Source: Liriodendron chinense (Eukaryota > Streptophyta > Magnoliopsida > Magnoliales > Magnoliaceae). From it: a stretch of DNA of 64,000 nucleotides. The stretch's first letter is position 1; every line of letters starts with the position of its first letter. The DNA lies in the NCBI GenBank assembly GCA_003013855.2, contig PVNU02001303.1:310001-374000 (forward strand). Reading direction: 5' to 3'. The notes under the pieces were generated by a model. That model saw only the letters and a list, made by a program, of their open reading frames with translations. It searched no databases and was not told the DNA's origin. A program made the translations under genes and the position numbers. Of the stretch, positions 35,101 through 46,349 are shown piece by piece.

Positions 35101-37568
35101 GATGGATCATGCGTATTTGTATGTATGTGCATGCATGGATGGATGGATCCAACATTTTCCCATGTTTTCCCAATGTTTCCCCCAGTGTTTTCAGTAGTGC
35201 CTGCAGTGTAGCATGAAGCACACGCTACGTAGCATAGTGTAGCTAAAAAGCTACGTAGCGTAAGCTATAGGATATGTAGTGTAGCATGTAGTGCAGGTAG
35301 CGTACATTACCTGGAATCTCCTTTTTTTTAAGTGCTTCTTCTATGTTAGTTCAACACCTATTTTAAAATAGCGGTGACTCATACCCATCACATGTGGCAC
35401 TATAGTAGATCAATCTAGACCATCCAAATTTTATCATGGATAAAGCACTTGGATCAATTCGGACCATCCAAATTGTGGTCCATATCATGAATTTGTGATG
35501 TTTCAAGAAATAAAGAAAAGAGGTCACACTTGGAGATGTCTGAAGGCAAAGAGACAGAGGGATTTTGCATGGAAATATGTGGTTGATGATCTAGATTCGC
35601 AGTCAAGAACTCGTAGGAATTATGCATTTTGTAAAGTTTATCATATTTTTGTATTATTTTAATTAAAAAAATATTAAGTATAGCTTAAGCTACACGCTGT
35701 AGAGAGCCAAACGCTATGCTATCTGCTACATGCTATTTAAAACACTGGTTTCTCTGAGTCAACGATACATGCTTTTAAGCCCCATTAAAGGGAAACTTAT
35801 TATTTGATTCCTAAATATGTAAATATGTGTCTTTTTTGTTATTATTTGATTCTTAAATATGCAAATATTTGTATTTTATCATCTCCTAAAGCTTCACCGA
35901 AAAATTCCACCGTTTTCCCCATGTTTCTCCCGATGTTTCCCTGCATTTTTGGGAATTGGCGATAACAATATTGTTTCCATATCCCCGGCCAACCAAACTT
36001 GTAGTGATACCGATACTTTGAACATTGGCCACCACACAGCTTCAAGCATCCCACATCCTGCTATTCAGCTTCAAGCACCTCGCATGTTGTTTCCATATCC
36101 CTGGCCAACCAAACTTGTAGTGATACCGATACTTTGAACATTGGCCACCACGCAGCTTCAAGCATCCCACATCCCGCTATTCAGCTTCAAGCACCCTGCA
36201 TGTTCCACTATCCATCTTCCCTTGTATCCCACATGTGCAAAGTGTCCCACATGTGACAATGTCCATCTTCAATCACTCCATATATGCCACATCTGATAAT
36301 TTGCCAATGTGTCAATGTGCATACGTGCCACAGCTTCAAGTTCCCACTAGCAATGCATCTCTTGTGCCACGTACAGTTTCAAGCACCCCACATTGGCCAT
36401 GTGTGCCGTGATTCAGCTTCAAGCGCATATGCATGCCACATGTGCCATGATTCAGCTTCAAGCGCATATGCATGCCACATGTGCCATTGTCCATCACTCC
36501 ATCTTAAGCGCCTCATAGTACGAGGAAAATTTTTCAAAGAAAATGTTTTTGTTTTGCGAAACAACAAATTTGGAAATAGGCTCCAAATTTTCTAGGAAAA
36601 TCTCCTTCAAAAACAAAGAAGGAAAACATCATTGCCTTTCTCACATTTTCCTTGAAATAAGGTTCCCCAAGAAACACTGTTTCCTTTCCAATACTTTCCC
36701 TGAATCCAAATAGGCCCTCAGGGTGTTTTTGGATATGCAATCAAATTGAATTGCAATTACTAGTCTAATAAACTGGAAACAACCAAACCATAATTTACTT
36801 CCTCAGCATTCATAAGGAACGCTTGGGTTCCAAATTGTGGTTTAAGTTACTTTTTTTGTTTGATAATATGAAAGACACATAAAAGCAATTTGAGGGCTAT
36901 TTGCATATTATGCATGTTAGGAAACACCATTGTATTTTGGTTCACCTACTGTTTGCAAGTCAAACACAGCCTAAGTGTTTCTGTTAATTTTGCATCCTAG
37001 AAAGACCAAAAGCCATCAACTTCAGCTTAGTTGAAACCCAAGCCCATCATATGAATAGTTTTGATCATAGAAACTGCTTGAATCCAGAAGTGCTTTTAAA
37101 CTACACGTGTACATGGAATGGGACCACTCACATGTGTCTTGAAATCATCCATTCTTTCGTATAACAGTGACCCATTTGATGATTGGACTCGGCCAATGGG
37201 CTGTGCCAGCCGTTCATCATTTGGCCTTGGCCTAGCCCAGCCTGGAGATGGGCCCGCGTGCAGGAGCTTTTCAGCTTGCTTCAAAACAATTATGACTATA
37301 AAGGCTTTAGTACGCTGTAGTTTTGAAGCTGGGTCCTAGTCTTTATCTAAAGGGGCCCAAGCCTACAGGGATGGCACCCCAAGCTGCTTCGCCCATCGGA
37401 TTCACTACGAAAGGCTATTGTTTCATGCCTGTGAATGGTTTTGTTTGCAATCTTCATTTCAGCATGGTTTAATAGTCAAAAGAGGATTTTTTTTTTATTT
37501 TTTATTCTTTTGTAATTAGAGAATCTACTCGTTGTCTTGTGCAGAAAGTTGCAGAAGCGGCCCACTAG
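24655..37568 (+). CDS. Small mitochondrial inner-membrane protein, possible complex I ESSS/NDUFB11-like subunit (four exons)
   Basis: Exons: 24655-24775, 26180-26250, 31789-31878, 37545-37568; GT-AG introns and phases agree, giving 101 residues. The N-terminus (1-40) is Ala/Arg/Ser-rich without acidic residues (MAALAAAAARQAASLSRL...LLQRRGLAGGG), as in mitochondrial presequences. It is followed by DPHGPPRINFWQDPMSPSKW, one predicted membrane helix (FVIVSLTGWGLAIYGGLKAF) and a charged tail ending KKEEKVAEAAH. This resembles plant one-helix accessory subunits of respiratory complex I annotated as ESSS/NDUFB11-like, from memory only; another OXPHOS accessory protein is possible. The 306-nt CDS spans 12.9 kb, introns 2 and 3 being 5.5 and 5.7 kb and full of transposons. 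Confidence is high for the gene and moderate for the name. Confidence 0.75.
24990..25100. repeat. Three-copy tandem repeat in intron 1
   Basis: A unit of about 41 bp containing 'ttgattttcttccccagaaa' is repeated three times (from about 24990, 25030 and 25070) within intron 1 of the small mitochondrial-protein gene. Each unit ends in a pyrimidine tract plus CAG, so it resembles a 3' splice site, but no exon follows. Confidence 0.7.
26037..26079. repeat. (CAT)n microsatellite
   Basis: About 13 ATC/CAT triplets inside intron 1. The His-, Ser- and Asp-run open frames across it are artefacts of the repeat. Confidence 0.9.
27048..28505 (+). mobile_element. 5'-truncated LINE (L1-type), 3' part
   Basis: Broken frames give the C-terminal part of a plant L1 ORF2: GGRITLIKSTLTNLPIHF (27105), IRRLEVVNLTLLGKWMWRF (27310), REVVTSKYGSGHGRWW, and the zinc-binding RVT-associated domain (FVWHRGASPKVAAFIWLAKR near 27900, then HLFIHCPL). 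It lacks the endonuclease and reverse transcriptase and has several frameshifts. The 3' end runs through AATAAATATTTCATC into a TC-rich tail at about 28505, where the miniature LTR element begins. It lies in intron 2 of the small mitochondrial-protein gene, same strand. Confidence 0.85.
28513..29075 (+). mobile_element. TRIM/SMART-like miniature LTR retrotransposon, element 1
   Basis: Two direct repeats (28513-28765 and 28819-29075, about 255 bp, starting TAATGCAGGG and ending CTGTGTCA or CTGCGTTA) flank a 53-bp interior. Right after the first repeat comes TGGTATCAGAGT, matching 11 of 12 bases of the primer-binding site complementary to initiator-Met tRNA. The interior ends in the purine-rich GGGGGTGAT, placed as a polypurine tract. 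There is no coding capacity. The layout is that of terminal-repeat retrotransposons in miniature. Microsatellites on both sides blur the target duplication. Located in intron 2. Confidence 0.75.
29076..29145. repeat. Compound (CA)n(TC)n(CA)n microsatellite
   Basis: Low-complexity tract starting exactly at the 3' end of the miniature LTR element, followed by an A-rich, GAAGAA-rich stretch to about 29200. Confidence 0.9.
29602..30439. mobile_element. TATCGG-word hAT-like element, truncated
   Basis: The left end CAGTGTTTGAAGTATCGGTATCG is related to the left end of the element at 44459. The interior holds a CATCCA-rich tract (29850-29925) and many GATATTAT/CGATAC words (29950-30430). No AAACACTG right end is present: the next hAT-like element starts at 30440, so it is probably cut by that insertion. 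A related inverted copy lies at about 34605-36017. Confidence 0.55.
30440..31332. mobile_element. hAT-like element carrying a captured gene head (Pack-type)
   Basis: The left end reads TAGAGTTGGACAACAAG; the right end, reverse-complemented, reads TAGAGCTGGACACAAG. Flanks TTCCGAAC and CTTTGAAC agree at 5 of 8, all differences being transitions. Both ends repeat CAAGCC/CAAGCTTGA words. Between them (30686-31050, minus strand) is GC-rich, gene-like DNA: a leader with (CT)n, then ATG at 30874 and 62 open codons starting MDSSNSGSMQSSSGSDKEYD and containing a Pro/His stretch. The head resembles N-termini of a plant VQ-motif protein subgroup, from memory; the VQ motif itself is absent. The 13-bp word CAGTGGGAGCATG occurs at both edges of the captured exon part. 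Confidence 0.6.
33615..33954. mobile_element. hAT-like MITE, GTAACGG-word, copy 1
   Basis: Ends CAAGGTGTTCC and, from the other side, CAAGGTATCCC enclose 340 bp, with a perfect 8-bp duplication GTAAGTAT (33607-33614, 33955-33962). The interior is almost wholly GTAACGG/CCGTTAC and CGGCCGATACGG words, including a strong palindrome around 33628-33668. It lies in intron 3 of the small mitochondrial-protein gene. Relatives are at 43092 and 49720. Confidence 0.88.
34141..34600. repeat. 42-bp minisatellite (CACATGTG family)
   Basis: Four nearly perfect 42-bp units (34141, 34183, 34225, 34267), each starting CACATGTGCCA and containing GCCAGTGGCTATCTTCAG, followed by 290 bp of degenerate CACATGTGCCA-type units. 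Because 42 is a multiple of three, long open frames of over 120 codons appear on both strands; they are not taken as genes. Related units recur at 36.2-36.5 and 48.38-48.54 kb. Confidence 0.9.
34605..36017. mobile_element. TATCGG-word hAT-like element, inverted copy, interrupted
   Basis: Carries the same parts as the element at 29602 in reverse: GATATCG/CGATATCGCC arrays (34615-34940), a GGATGGAT/GTGTGT low-complexity tract (35014-35155), a CCCATGTTTTCCC zone and, at the right, GTGATACCGATACTTTGAACATTGG, the complement of the 29602 terminus. The GCTACG-word element at 35183-35747 is inserted in it. The left terminus is not clear. Confidence 0.55.
35183..35747. mobile_element. hAT-like MITE, GCTACG-word, nested
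   Basis: Ends CAGTGTTTTCAGTAG and, from the other side, CAGTGTTTTAAATAGC; flanks GTTTCCCC and GTTTCTCT match at 6 of 8 (transitions only). Subterminal zones are made of GCTACGTAGC, TAGCATG and GTAGCGTA words. The 565-bp element has no gene. It sits inside the larger TATCGG-word element, so it is the younger insertion. Confidence 0.7.
35971..36202. repeat. 116-bp tandem duplication across an element end
   Basis: The block starting TTGTTTCCATATCC(C)GGCC and running to the CACATCC/CAGCTTCAAGC words occurs at 35971-36086 and again, with few changes, at 36087-36202. It contains the TATCGG element terminus plus outside sequence, so it duplicated after that insertion. Confidence 0.75.
36203..36520. 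repeat. Degenerate CACATGTG / GATTCAGCTTCAAGCGC repeats
   Basis: Short tandem units including two copies of 'gtgccatgattcagcttcaagcgcatatgcatgccacat' near 36410-36485. Same family as 34141-34600. Non-coding, in intron 3. Confidence 0.6.
36521..37544. other. Rest of intron 3
   Basis: No gene or element recognised apart from a dispersed-repeat fragment near 37170-37270 (GGCCTTGGCCTAGCCCAGCC). Confidence 0.4.
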
Positions 37569-38313
37569 ACTTGTTGGGGTTGCATGACTGGTTTTGGTTC
37601 ATCGTGCTCGCCTGGAAATAAAGCGTTTGGCTGGGACATGGCAATCTCTAGGAAATGTTTATTTCTTAGATTTTACAAGACATCAGTTTTGGGTTAGTTT
37701 ATGACTGGCTCTTGTATTAAGGGTGATAAATGCTGAGATCCGTTTTCTTTTGCATTGCTGATATGAGAACTCTGGTGCATGGAATTTGGTTTTCTTTCAA
37801 TCTTCTGAGCTGTGGAGGCAGTGTGTTTTCTTTGCTTGAATTCAAGTATTAGATACCCTGGGATTTGCTAGCTTCATATGCACTTCTCTAACATAAAATC
37901 AGAATGGTATGCTCATCAGGTGGGCCATACCTGTACAATGGACAATGGATGGTTTAAAATAGAAATAATCAACAGAGTTCATCCAATGTATTGGTGTGCT
38001 CGGCCTGACCAAGGAGTAGATCATCCAGGTTACCTGCGCTCATCGTCATGGTCTCACACATAGTTGACAGGTTGGCATGTAGGGTTGCATTAAAGGTGCT
38101 CATCGTGCTAGCAAACCTTCTGGTGTCTGTTTTTACCGGCGAGGCGGGATGTTGTTGGGCTGGGTCAGCTGATAGGGCATTCATTATGGCATGTTTTGGG
38201 CTGGATTTCTAGCTTCAGTCAGTGTGCTAGAGCTCAGGCCTGATCCTTAACAGGCAAAAATGGGTGTTTGATTGAATGTAGAAATGGAAAGCCCATGTGG
38301 AATTCTGACTAAG

Positions 38314-38357
<44 letters not shown>

Positions 38358-39188
38358 CCAAAGGCAATGAAAAAGTGCTACGTGTGCGTGTATAGGTGTG
38401 GAATCTACACTGAAAAGGATTTTATGCAGGGAGTCGACTTTACGATCAGCAGATTTCTGCCAAAATGCCGTAATCTTGAAAATCCAATTTTGTGAAAGAA
38501 AATTGAATGCTTCAGTTTTTGAAGTGTTGTGAAAAGAAAAAAAAATGGTTTAGTGGCATCCACCATGCTGTTTGTGAGGAATCCACCCCATCGGTGTTTC
38601 CAGCTCATGTTAGGACATGAGAAAAGCAAGGCAGATCTAGAACTTTAGGCCCCACAACAAGAAAAGGTGGGGATTGAACAAACCCTATACATTCATGGAC
38701 CACATTTTCTACCCATGTAGGAGGGTACTCAGATCATTCATCAGGTAGTGTCCACTGAAGATGCGCTGGACCCAAAAATTATAAAGTCAATCCATGACTT
38801 GGGTGGCTACAACATAGACAACAGTTGAGAGTGGTTACCCACCCATTGAAACCTTCATGATCGTTTATAGTGTCTACTGAATCGTGTTTCAGACATCCAG
38901 CCCATCTATTGTGTGTGTCCCCACTTGGATAAGGGGTCACACCAAGATTCAACCGTATCCAAACTCAGGTGGGCCCCACCAAGTGTTTTAAAAGTTTTAG
39001 GTATGTTTTCACACATTTTTAGATGGTGCAACCCAGATGAGTTCCTTACACGGCTGATTTTTGGAATATCCCTTAACATAGTGGGTACCAACCAAGTGCA
39101 TGGTGTAGATGTCCGACACGCATTGGACACCTCATGGTAGGGCCCACACAGCTTGACCTCACAGGAAGCCTCCCATGAGGTCGACCTC

Positions 39189-39229
<41 letters not shown>

Positions 39230-39349
39230 GGGCGGTCCTGATGAATGTGAGAGAGAGAGATGATGGGTGGTCCTGATGAATGTGTGTGTGTGGGAGAGAG
39301 AGAGAGACTGATATAAATGTTGGGTGGTCTGTTGAATAGTGCAATGGGG
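37569..39349. repeat. Intergenic dispersed repeats with (GA)n tracts
   Basis: 3' flank of the small mitochondrial-protein gene, then copies of the dispersed repeat (38560-38690; 38700-39170, related to 19.2-19.77 kb). (GA)n tracts lie at about 38318-38353 and 39191-39224. No gene recognised. Confidence 0.5.
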
Positions 39350-39990
39350 TAAAATTGATGATAAGTTCAATTGGCCAACGGTACAATTGGATTACCGTTA
39401 AAGTACAATGGCCCAATTTGAATGATATTAACGATCGACAGTCTAATTACTCAAAAGTTGAAGATAAGTGGTCTATTTGGCCCAATGTTTAAAAGTCTAA
39501 CGGTCTAATTGAGTTGAAATGGGAGATGAATGGTTTGATTGGGCTAAAATTTAAGATCAACGGTCCAATTGGGTCATGGTTGAAGATTAATAGCCAGAGT
39601 GGACCACTATATATAATGAACAATTTGATTGCGCTAAAATTGGAGATGAACGGTCCAATTTAACAACATAGATTATTAAAAGGCTAATTGGACTAATATT
39701 GAAGATAAATAGCTGGACCGAGCTAATGATATCGAATATCAATGATCTAATTAGCCTAAAATTGAAGATCAATGTTCCAATTGGACCACCAGAAAAGATC
39801 AACAATCTGATTGGGTTGAAATTGGAGATAAAATCATCTGATTGGATTGATATTCAAGATCAACGGTCTAATTAAGTAGATATTGATAATCAATGGTTAG
39901 AATGGGCCAATATCAAAGATTAATGGTATGATTAGGATGAAATTGGAGATGAATGGTTCAATTGAGCCAATGTTGATGATCAACGGTCCA
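39350..39990. repeat. Degenerate minisatellite, GATCAACGGTCCAATTGGG type
   Basis: A diverged unit of roughly 35-45 bp, built from 'gaagatcaacggtccaattgg' and 'ctgaaattggagatgaa'-like words, repeats about 15 times over 640 bp. It has no coding signal. Words at 1-170 look related. Confidence 0.75.
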
Positions 39991-40972
39991 ATTTTGGGCT
40001 GCAGGGGCACCACACAACCGCCGAGGGCCTCACTACCTAATCCGCGTCCTTAACCTTCCATCCTCTCCAGCTGTGGTCCACCTGATGAGCGGAGAAAAAA
40101 GACCACAGGTCCCACATGATGAACAGCTTGGATCTAAAATGCCTACGATATTGGCACGTGTGTGAGCACGTATAAGATCATAAGGCTTTGGTAAAAGTTC
40201 AATCCCCACATGTGGTGTGGTCCACTTGTGCCTTCAATCTGCATCCTTTTTGAGCTCATGCACTAAAATTATTTATCAAAATAGATGGACGGTGTGGATA
40301 AAATATATATATCACAGTGGGCCCCACAGAGCCCTGACATGACCGTCCTATCTCTAGCTAGGAATTGTACGCCTGGACCCGACCATAAGATGGATCATGG
40401 CCCACATATCCACTTAAGCTGTTCAAACCATGGACCCGACCATAGATGGATTATGGCCCACATATCCACTGTACATACAATCATAACCGTCCATTTGGTG
40501 GATATCTAATGGATGGTCAATAGAAATATGATTAACAGCCCAAATTCAACAAACCAATTTCCATTAATCCGATAGAAGGATTATCTAATAAATCTAATTT
40601 TTTTTACCTATGGTCAATAAAGGGAGGCCCACTAATTGGACGGTTTAGTTTTGGATAAAATCTATGACACGTGTCAACTCTTGTGTGCGTGATAATGGAG
40701 CATGATGCTCTGCCAGAGTATCAAATGCCGACTCTCAGCAAAATGCATGGATGAAATGAAAATCGATGGCCTCAGGCCAAGAAAAATCAGACCGGACTCT
40801 CAAGACTCGAAAATATCTACCTTTTGCAGAACTCAGCTACAGAAAACAGAAAATCAAACACCTAAGCTACAAAAAATCAACTCATCTGTAGAAACCCATC
40901 TGCCATGAATCCCCCAAAACTACCCCAAAAAGCTCAGTTTTGAGATTTTGTTTTCCCACTGCAACAGCTGCC
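39991..40972. promoter_or_regulatory. Intergenic region upstream of the zinc-ribbon gene
   Basis: 40060-40500 is dispersed-repeat DNA, with a two-copy 'ggacccgaccataga(t)ggat' word near 40376 and 40432. 40620-40972 is less repetitive and probably holds the promoter and 5' UTR of the gene starting at 40973; a CACGTG lies near 40671. No TATA box stands out. Confidence 0.4.
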
Positions 40973-43900
40973 ATGTCTAGTGCCTTTCAAATCTCCGTCC
41001 ACTTCTCTGTTCTCAACACCATCTCTGATGACCCCACCAAGAGAAAATCCTGTTTTGGACTCAAATCCCTGCAACCCATCAACGGTTTTTCTCTCCCAAG
41101 AAGAAGGATTGGGTTTTTTAATGGAAGCAGAAGCAAGTTGAAAGCTTTGGGAGGAAAATTGTCTTTTTTGAGGGTGAGTACTGAGAAAGATTGGTTTTTG
41201 ATGAGGAAGGAGAAAAATCAGAAGAGGGTGGTTTTGGTTAGAGTAAACAAAGGGTTTGGATTTAATGGTGGTGGTGGTGGTGGGAGAGATAACAGCAACA
41301 CTGCAAGGGTGTTGGGGAATCTTGCTTTGGCTATTGGGCTTACCTATCTTTCAATGACAGGGCAGCTTGGTTGGGTTTTGGATGCAATTGTTTCAGTTTG
41401 GGTAAGCTTTTCTATAGGGAAATGATATGTTCACCCCCTGGTATTTTATGTACAGGTCCCTTTTTCTACTTTTTGGTATGATGGTATCAGATGGATTTGC
41501 CTTTTGTGCTCTAATTATACCAAAACTAGTAGAAAGGGTTATTTGCATACAAAGAGAGGATATATATATCAGCTCCAATTTTAATGTTTTTTTTTTTTTG
41601 TATGCGTTTGGATGTACGAGTGAATTGAATTGCAATTTATTAGTCTAATGAAGAGGCACTGGCCAAATTGTGATAATCTTCACTAGAATCCATGTTGAGG
41701 GACTGAGATTCAAATTGCAATTACGTTCTTTCAACTTGGACTTGGAAGGAATGCATCTGCAATTTGAGGACCGCTCCCTGGTTACCAATATCAGGAAATG
41801 TGAGTAGTTTTTGTCATTTCCCCTTGATTGGACTGAATGGCAACAATATAATTTGCATGTGCATCCAAATGTGCCAATATAGATTTGATAGATATTCCTT
41901 CTTGCAATTCATAATCCAAATGCGCCGATATAGATTTGATAGATATTCCTTCTTGCAATTCATATACTGGATATGGGATTCTTCTTCTTTTAATATGTCT
42001 TTCTTCTTGTAGTTCCTATATGTACAATGGATTTTCTTCTTCAAGTTCTTACTCTGCATATAGATGTACACTTCTTTTTCTACATGTTTTGTAATGCGTT
42101 CTTTACTGGGTTGCACCCACCCTTATGGATTTATTTTCGCCCCATCCATTCCACTTTTGGGAATTTAACAGTACAACTTTATACAAATGTAGTACCAACG
42201 GCAACTACCAAGAGTAGAGACAAAGGGTTCATGTAGTAGTCAGTGTGCATGCAAATAGTAGCTCCCACTTCATGTAGTCATTGCTCTTGATTTGGCTGCT
42301 ATTTATGCTTGATTCAGTCAAATCCTCAGCCATTTCTTTTTTTTTTTTTTACCGAATCCATGGTTTTTTTTTCCAGTTATAAATGCTTGAGTTTGTGCAT
42401 GTTTCTGGATAAAATTGTGGACCTTCTCCTTTATTTTCTTTGTGTGATGTGTAAACCATGTGCATGAGTACATCTCATGGTTGTTTTCTTTCATAGAACT
42501 TTATTCTGAAGATCTATATCAGCCAAAGGAAGGTTAGTTCTGATATTGAGACTAGTGTTTCCTTCTTCAACTGAGATCCAAATTCTTTTTTATTTTTCTT
42601 CAAGTGTTTAGAAATGCAAAATTTTCTCTCTTTTTTTTTTGGTTATACGTGTAGCCTATGCTTTGACTCACCATTGATTCATTAAACTCTTGAATTTGAT
42701 GTGAATTTTATTATACATTGGTATCCAAGTTTGCCTGATTACTTACATGTCGTATGCAAACAGCTTCTTGCAGTGCTTCTACCAATTGCAGGGTTAGGTG
42801 CTTTCTTGTGGTTTGCAGGACGAGATATTGTTCAAGGAAGTGTAAGGACTCTTTTGTCTTTTTCTTTTTTAATTTTTTGTAAGGACTCTTTTTATTTTTT
42901 CTCTCTCTTTGCAATTCAAGGATGCCAAATGCATGTGATTAAGAACCATGAATTATTCTAGTTTATTCTTTATTCTTTACATTTATTTCAGCCACCCATA
43001 GAATTGCAGTTCACCATTTAAAGTACAGTTTGATGCACATAAGTTCTATGCCGTGCTTTCTGTATATGACTACTTATGTACCTCTCTCAATCATGGTGTG
43101 CTGTAACGGCTGTTACGGAGCTGTAAAGGGCATTACATAATGGTAACAGTGGCAACCGTTACACATTATGGGGTCATAACGGCCGTTATGGAAAAAATGA
43201 CCCATAACGGTTGTTACAACCGTTGTAATGGCCTGTTACGCCCCCCAAAAAGGCTATGACGGTCCATTACGGGGCCGATACAGGTTTCTCAGAGTTTTTT
43301 TTTTTTTTTTTCAAAAAGAAAAAAAAAAAATAGAGACTGTAATGGCTGTTCCGGGGTCCATAACGGCCATTACAGCTTGTATTGTAAAGGTAATGGTGGT
43401 AGCCGCTACAGCCACTATTATTGTTATGGAATACCTTGCTCTCAATGTATCATACTTGCTGCACTGTTAAAAGGTGTTAGATCATGCATATCCTGTATAA
43501 CATGGATATGTTTTATAGATTTACATGTGTAAGTGTGTTTCTCCTACGAGAGGGCAGAACTCATTTCGAAAAAGAAAAAAAGACCCCTAAGAAATGATTG
43601 AGAACATTCAGATTTTAATGATTTCTTAAGTGAAATATGGGGACGCTTGCGTATATCCATTTACATGAGGATGCATGGTGGCGACTAAACACTTCCCGTC
43701 TTAAGGACTCTCTACTTAATGGAACCTAAACAACCATCATCGAGATTACAAGACCCTGCACTATTAGTTCAGTACCCGTCTAGGTCTATAACAACTTAAA
43801 CTTTGTAAATTATCGCTTCCCTTGCTTTATCTGATCAAGGTTCATTCACAATTCACGACTAACATTTTTGAAGGTTCTATTGATTTCTTGTAAACGGTAT

Positions 43901-46286
43901 TAGTAGTGGTTCTTTTGGAAGTTTCATGTAGGTGTCATATGGGCAATTACATGTCTTAGATGTAAGCATGTGCTCATGCTTCAGACATTTACCTTTTATA
44001 TGGTATGTTAGTGATGGTAGCAGTTAGTTTCATCCTTGTGATTGTCATAGATTGATTGATTAGTTTTCTTTACTCTCTGTGGTGTATGTGCAGTGTCCAA
44101 ACTGTGGAAATGATTTCCAGATTTTCAAGTAAGTTGTTTAATAGCTGAATTTCTTTATGATGTGAAACTAGATTTCAATGCCATCTCTTCTTTCTAACAT
44201 GAACACCAGGGACCAGTTGTTTTGGCCAAAGTCTTGCAACATTGAGTTCATGTCTTCATTCTGTCCTCGTGCTCTGAGAATTGTATCGTACATACATAGC
44301 CCCTTTTATTTTGGATAAAATATTATTTTTTCTTCAAAGTGATGAAAATTTTCTAGAGCTTTGCTAAGCCCAAACGCATGTACAAGTCAGCTAATGCACA
44401 CGTCACCACTTATGCCAATGAGGCGGACAGATGAAATAACCAAGCCATCCATCAAGTGCAGTGTTTTAAGTATCGGCAATATTGGCCGATATATCCCACA
44501 ATATATCTTGTATCCCACCTATGCGATACGAAACACACAAGTAGTGGGATATCCCACGTGTTCGATCCTATGAGCATCTTTTATTTTCAATCTTACATTT
44601 TTCTGTAAATCATGTTAAATCAGTGTCAAATTGTTACAAATCCATGATTTTTCATGTTTTGCATGAAAAATCATAGATTGGGAGCTTCAATTTTGAGATT
44701 GGAGGAGGAAGCTTCGATTTCGAGATTTGGAGGAGATGGGCCAAGTTGCGGGGAAAAAAAAAAGTCAAAATTTTCCAATTTCTCGCAAATCGGTTGCAAC
44801 GTTTGTCCAAACATAAAATCAAGCATGTATGTAACCTGATCTAGTGATTCTTCTTTTGCTTTTGAATGTATTGCTTGTTTATCCACACATCTTCTTACAT
44901 TTATAAATTACATAAACTAGACTTTGAATATACTTGCATCAATTCAGTTAGGCGGCACAAAGATTAGGACTCCATGCAAAGAAAACCTATTATGTGTACT
45001 TATTTTTTGTAATGTTTTAATTTATAAGTGTGTATTGATGTTTTTTTAACAATCACTGAAGTTTCATTGAAAAATTCGACCAATTTCCCAATGTTTCCCT
45101 ATGTCTCCAACAACAGCGATGCATTATGTGATACAAGCAATATATCCATGTGATAACCGATAAGTATCCGTATCCCAAGGGTGCGATACGTAACACGATA
45201 CCAATATTTTAAACACTGATCAGGTGGACCTCACTGTGTAGATCTCATTGCTCGAAGATAAAGGTGGTCCGCGTAGTAGGTGTGCTAACGATATCAGAAA
45301 TAAGCCGAGGGGTTTAACTTTGGCTGCTTTTTCGAAACCATACATTTGTTAGGCTGATTGTGGCCCACCTGACTAGTGGCCCAACCTGATTCTTGGGATA
45401 GGGAATCTACATAGGGTTATCTTTTTTATGGATGGCTTGGGTATTGCACTTGTCCACCACACTGGCATATGCAGTGGCGTGTGCATTAGCTGACTTGTAC
45501 ATGTGTGTGGGCTTAGCAAAGCTCAAAATTTTAATATATCTTGTACAATATTTTCTTCTATCAATATCTATAGTCTATCGAGATCTGCTAGCCCAAACAC
45601 ACTCTATATGCAACCACATGTGCATGTGTGCAAGACATTGAGCTGTGTATTAGGTGTGACCCTCTATGTAGATGACCTGGCCGAAAATCGGGTTGGTCAA
45701 ACATCAGTTATGCAACAGATGTGTGGGAAAAGGACAGTCAAGCCCCTTTAAATCGTCCATTGTTTTCATAAACATACGTGTGTGGCAACTTGATGTTTGA
45801 CCAGCCTTATTTTTGGGCCAGGTCATCTATGCAGCAGGTCTCACTTGATGCATGGCAGCTGCCTTAGACATGCCATATTTGGACATGTGGCCGTCTGAAG
45901 AGTGTTTGTGGGGCTGGGAAACCTGTGTATACTTTTATGAACTAATATTCATACAATAACATATCATTCGGTATTATCAATTAACTTTATGGATCTATGG
46001 GCATGTCAGTTTGCCAGGGTCACCGTATTTGACAACTCACATCATTTCTGTGTTTGAGAAAAGTACACGTATCAATCTCTAAGTTACATGTTAGTGCGTG
46101 CGTGTTTTACATGCTTCTAATTTATCAACTCGACCACATGTTACAGATCTTCTTTAAAGGATGGAGTACAGTTATGCCCATTTTGTACTCAACCTTTCTC
46201 AGGTAACTGCTAATCTCAACTGAGAAAAAAAATTTGTTTTGTTTCTGTTTCTGGATGCCCGTCTCCAGTCTGCTTCTTCTCTTCCA

Positions 46287-46349
<63 letters not shown>

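Noticed and set aside
35014..35155. GGATGGAT/GTGTGT tract as a CRISPR-like or regulatory array
   Set aside because: It is simple-sequence DNA inside a TATCGG-word transposable element; no regular spacer pattern.
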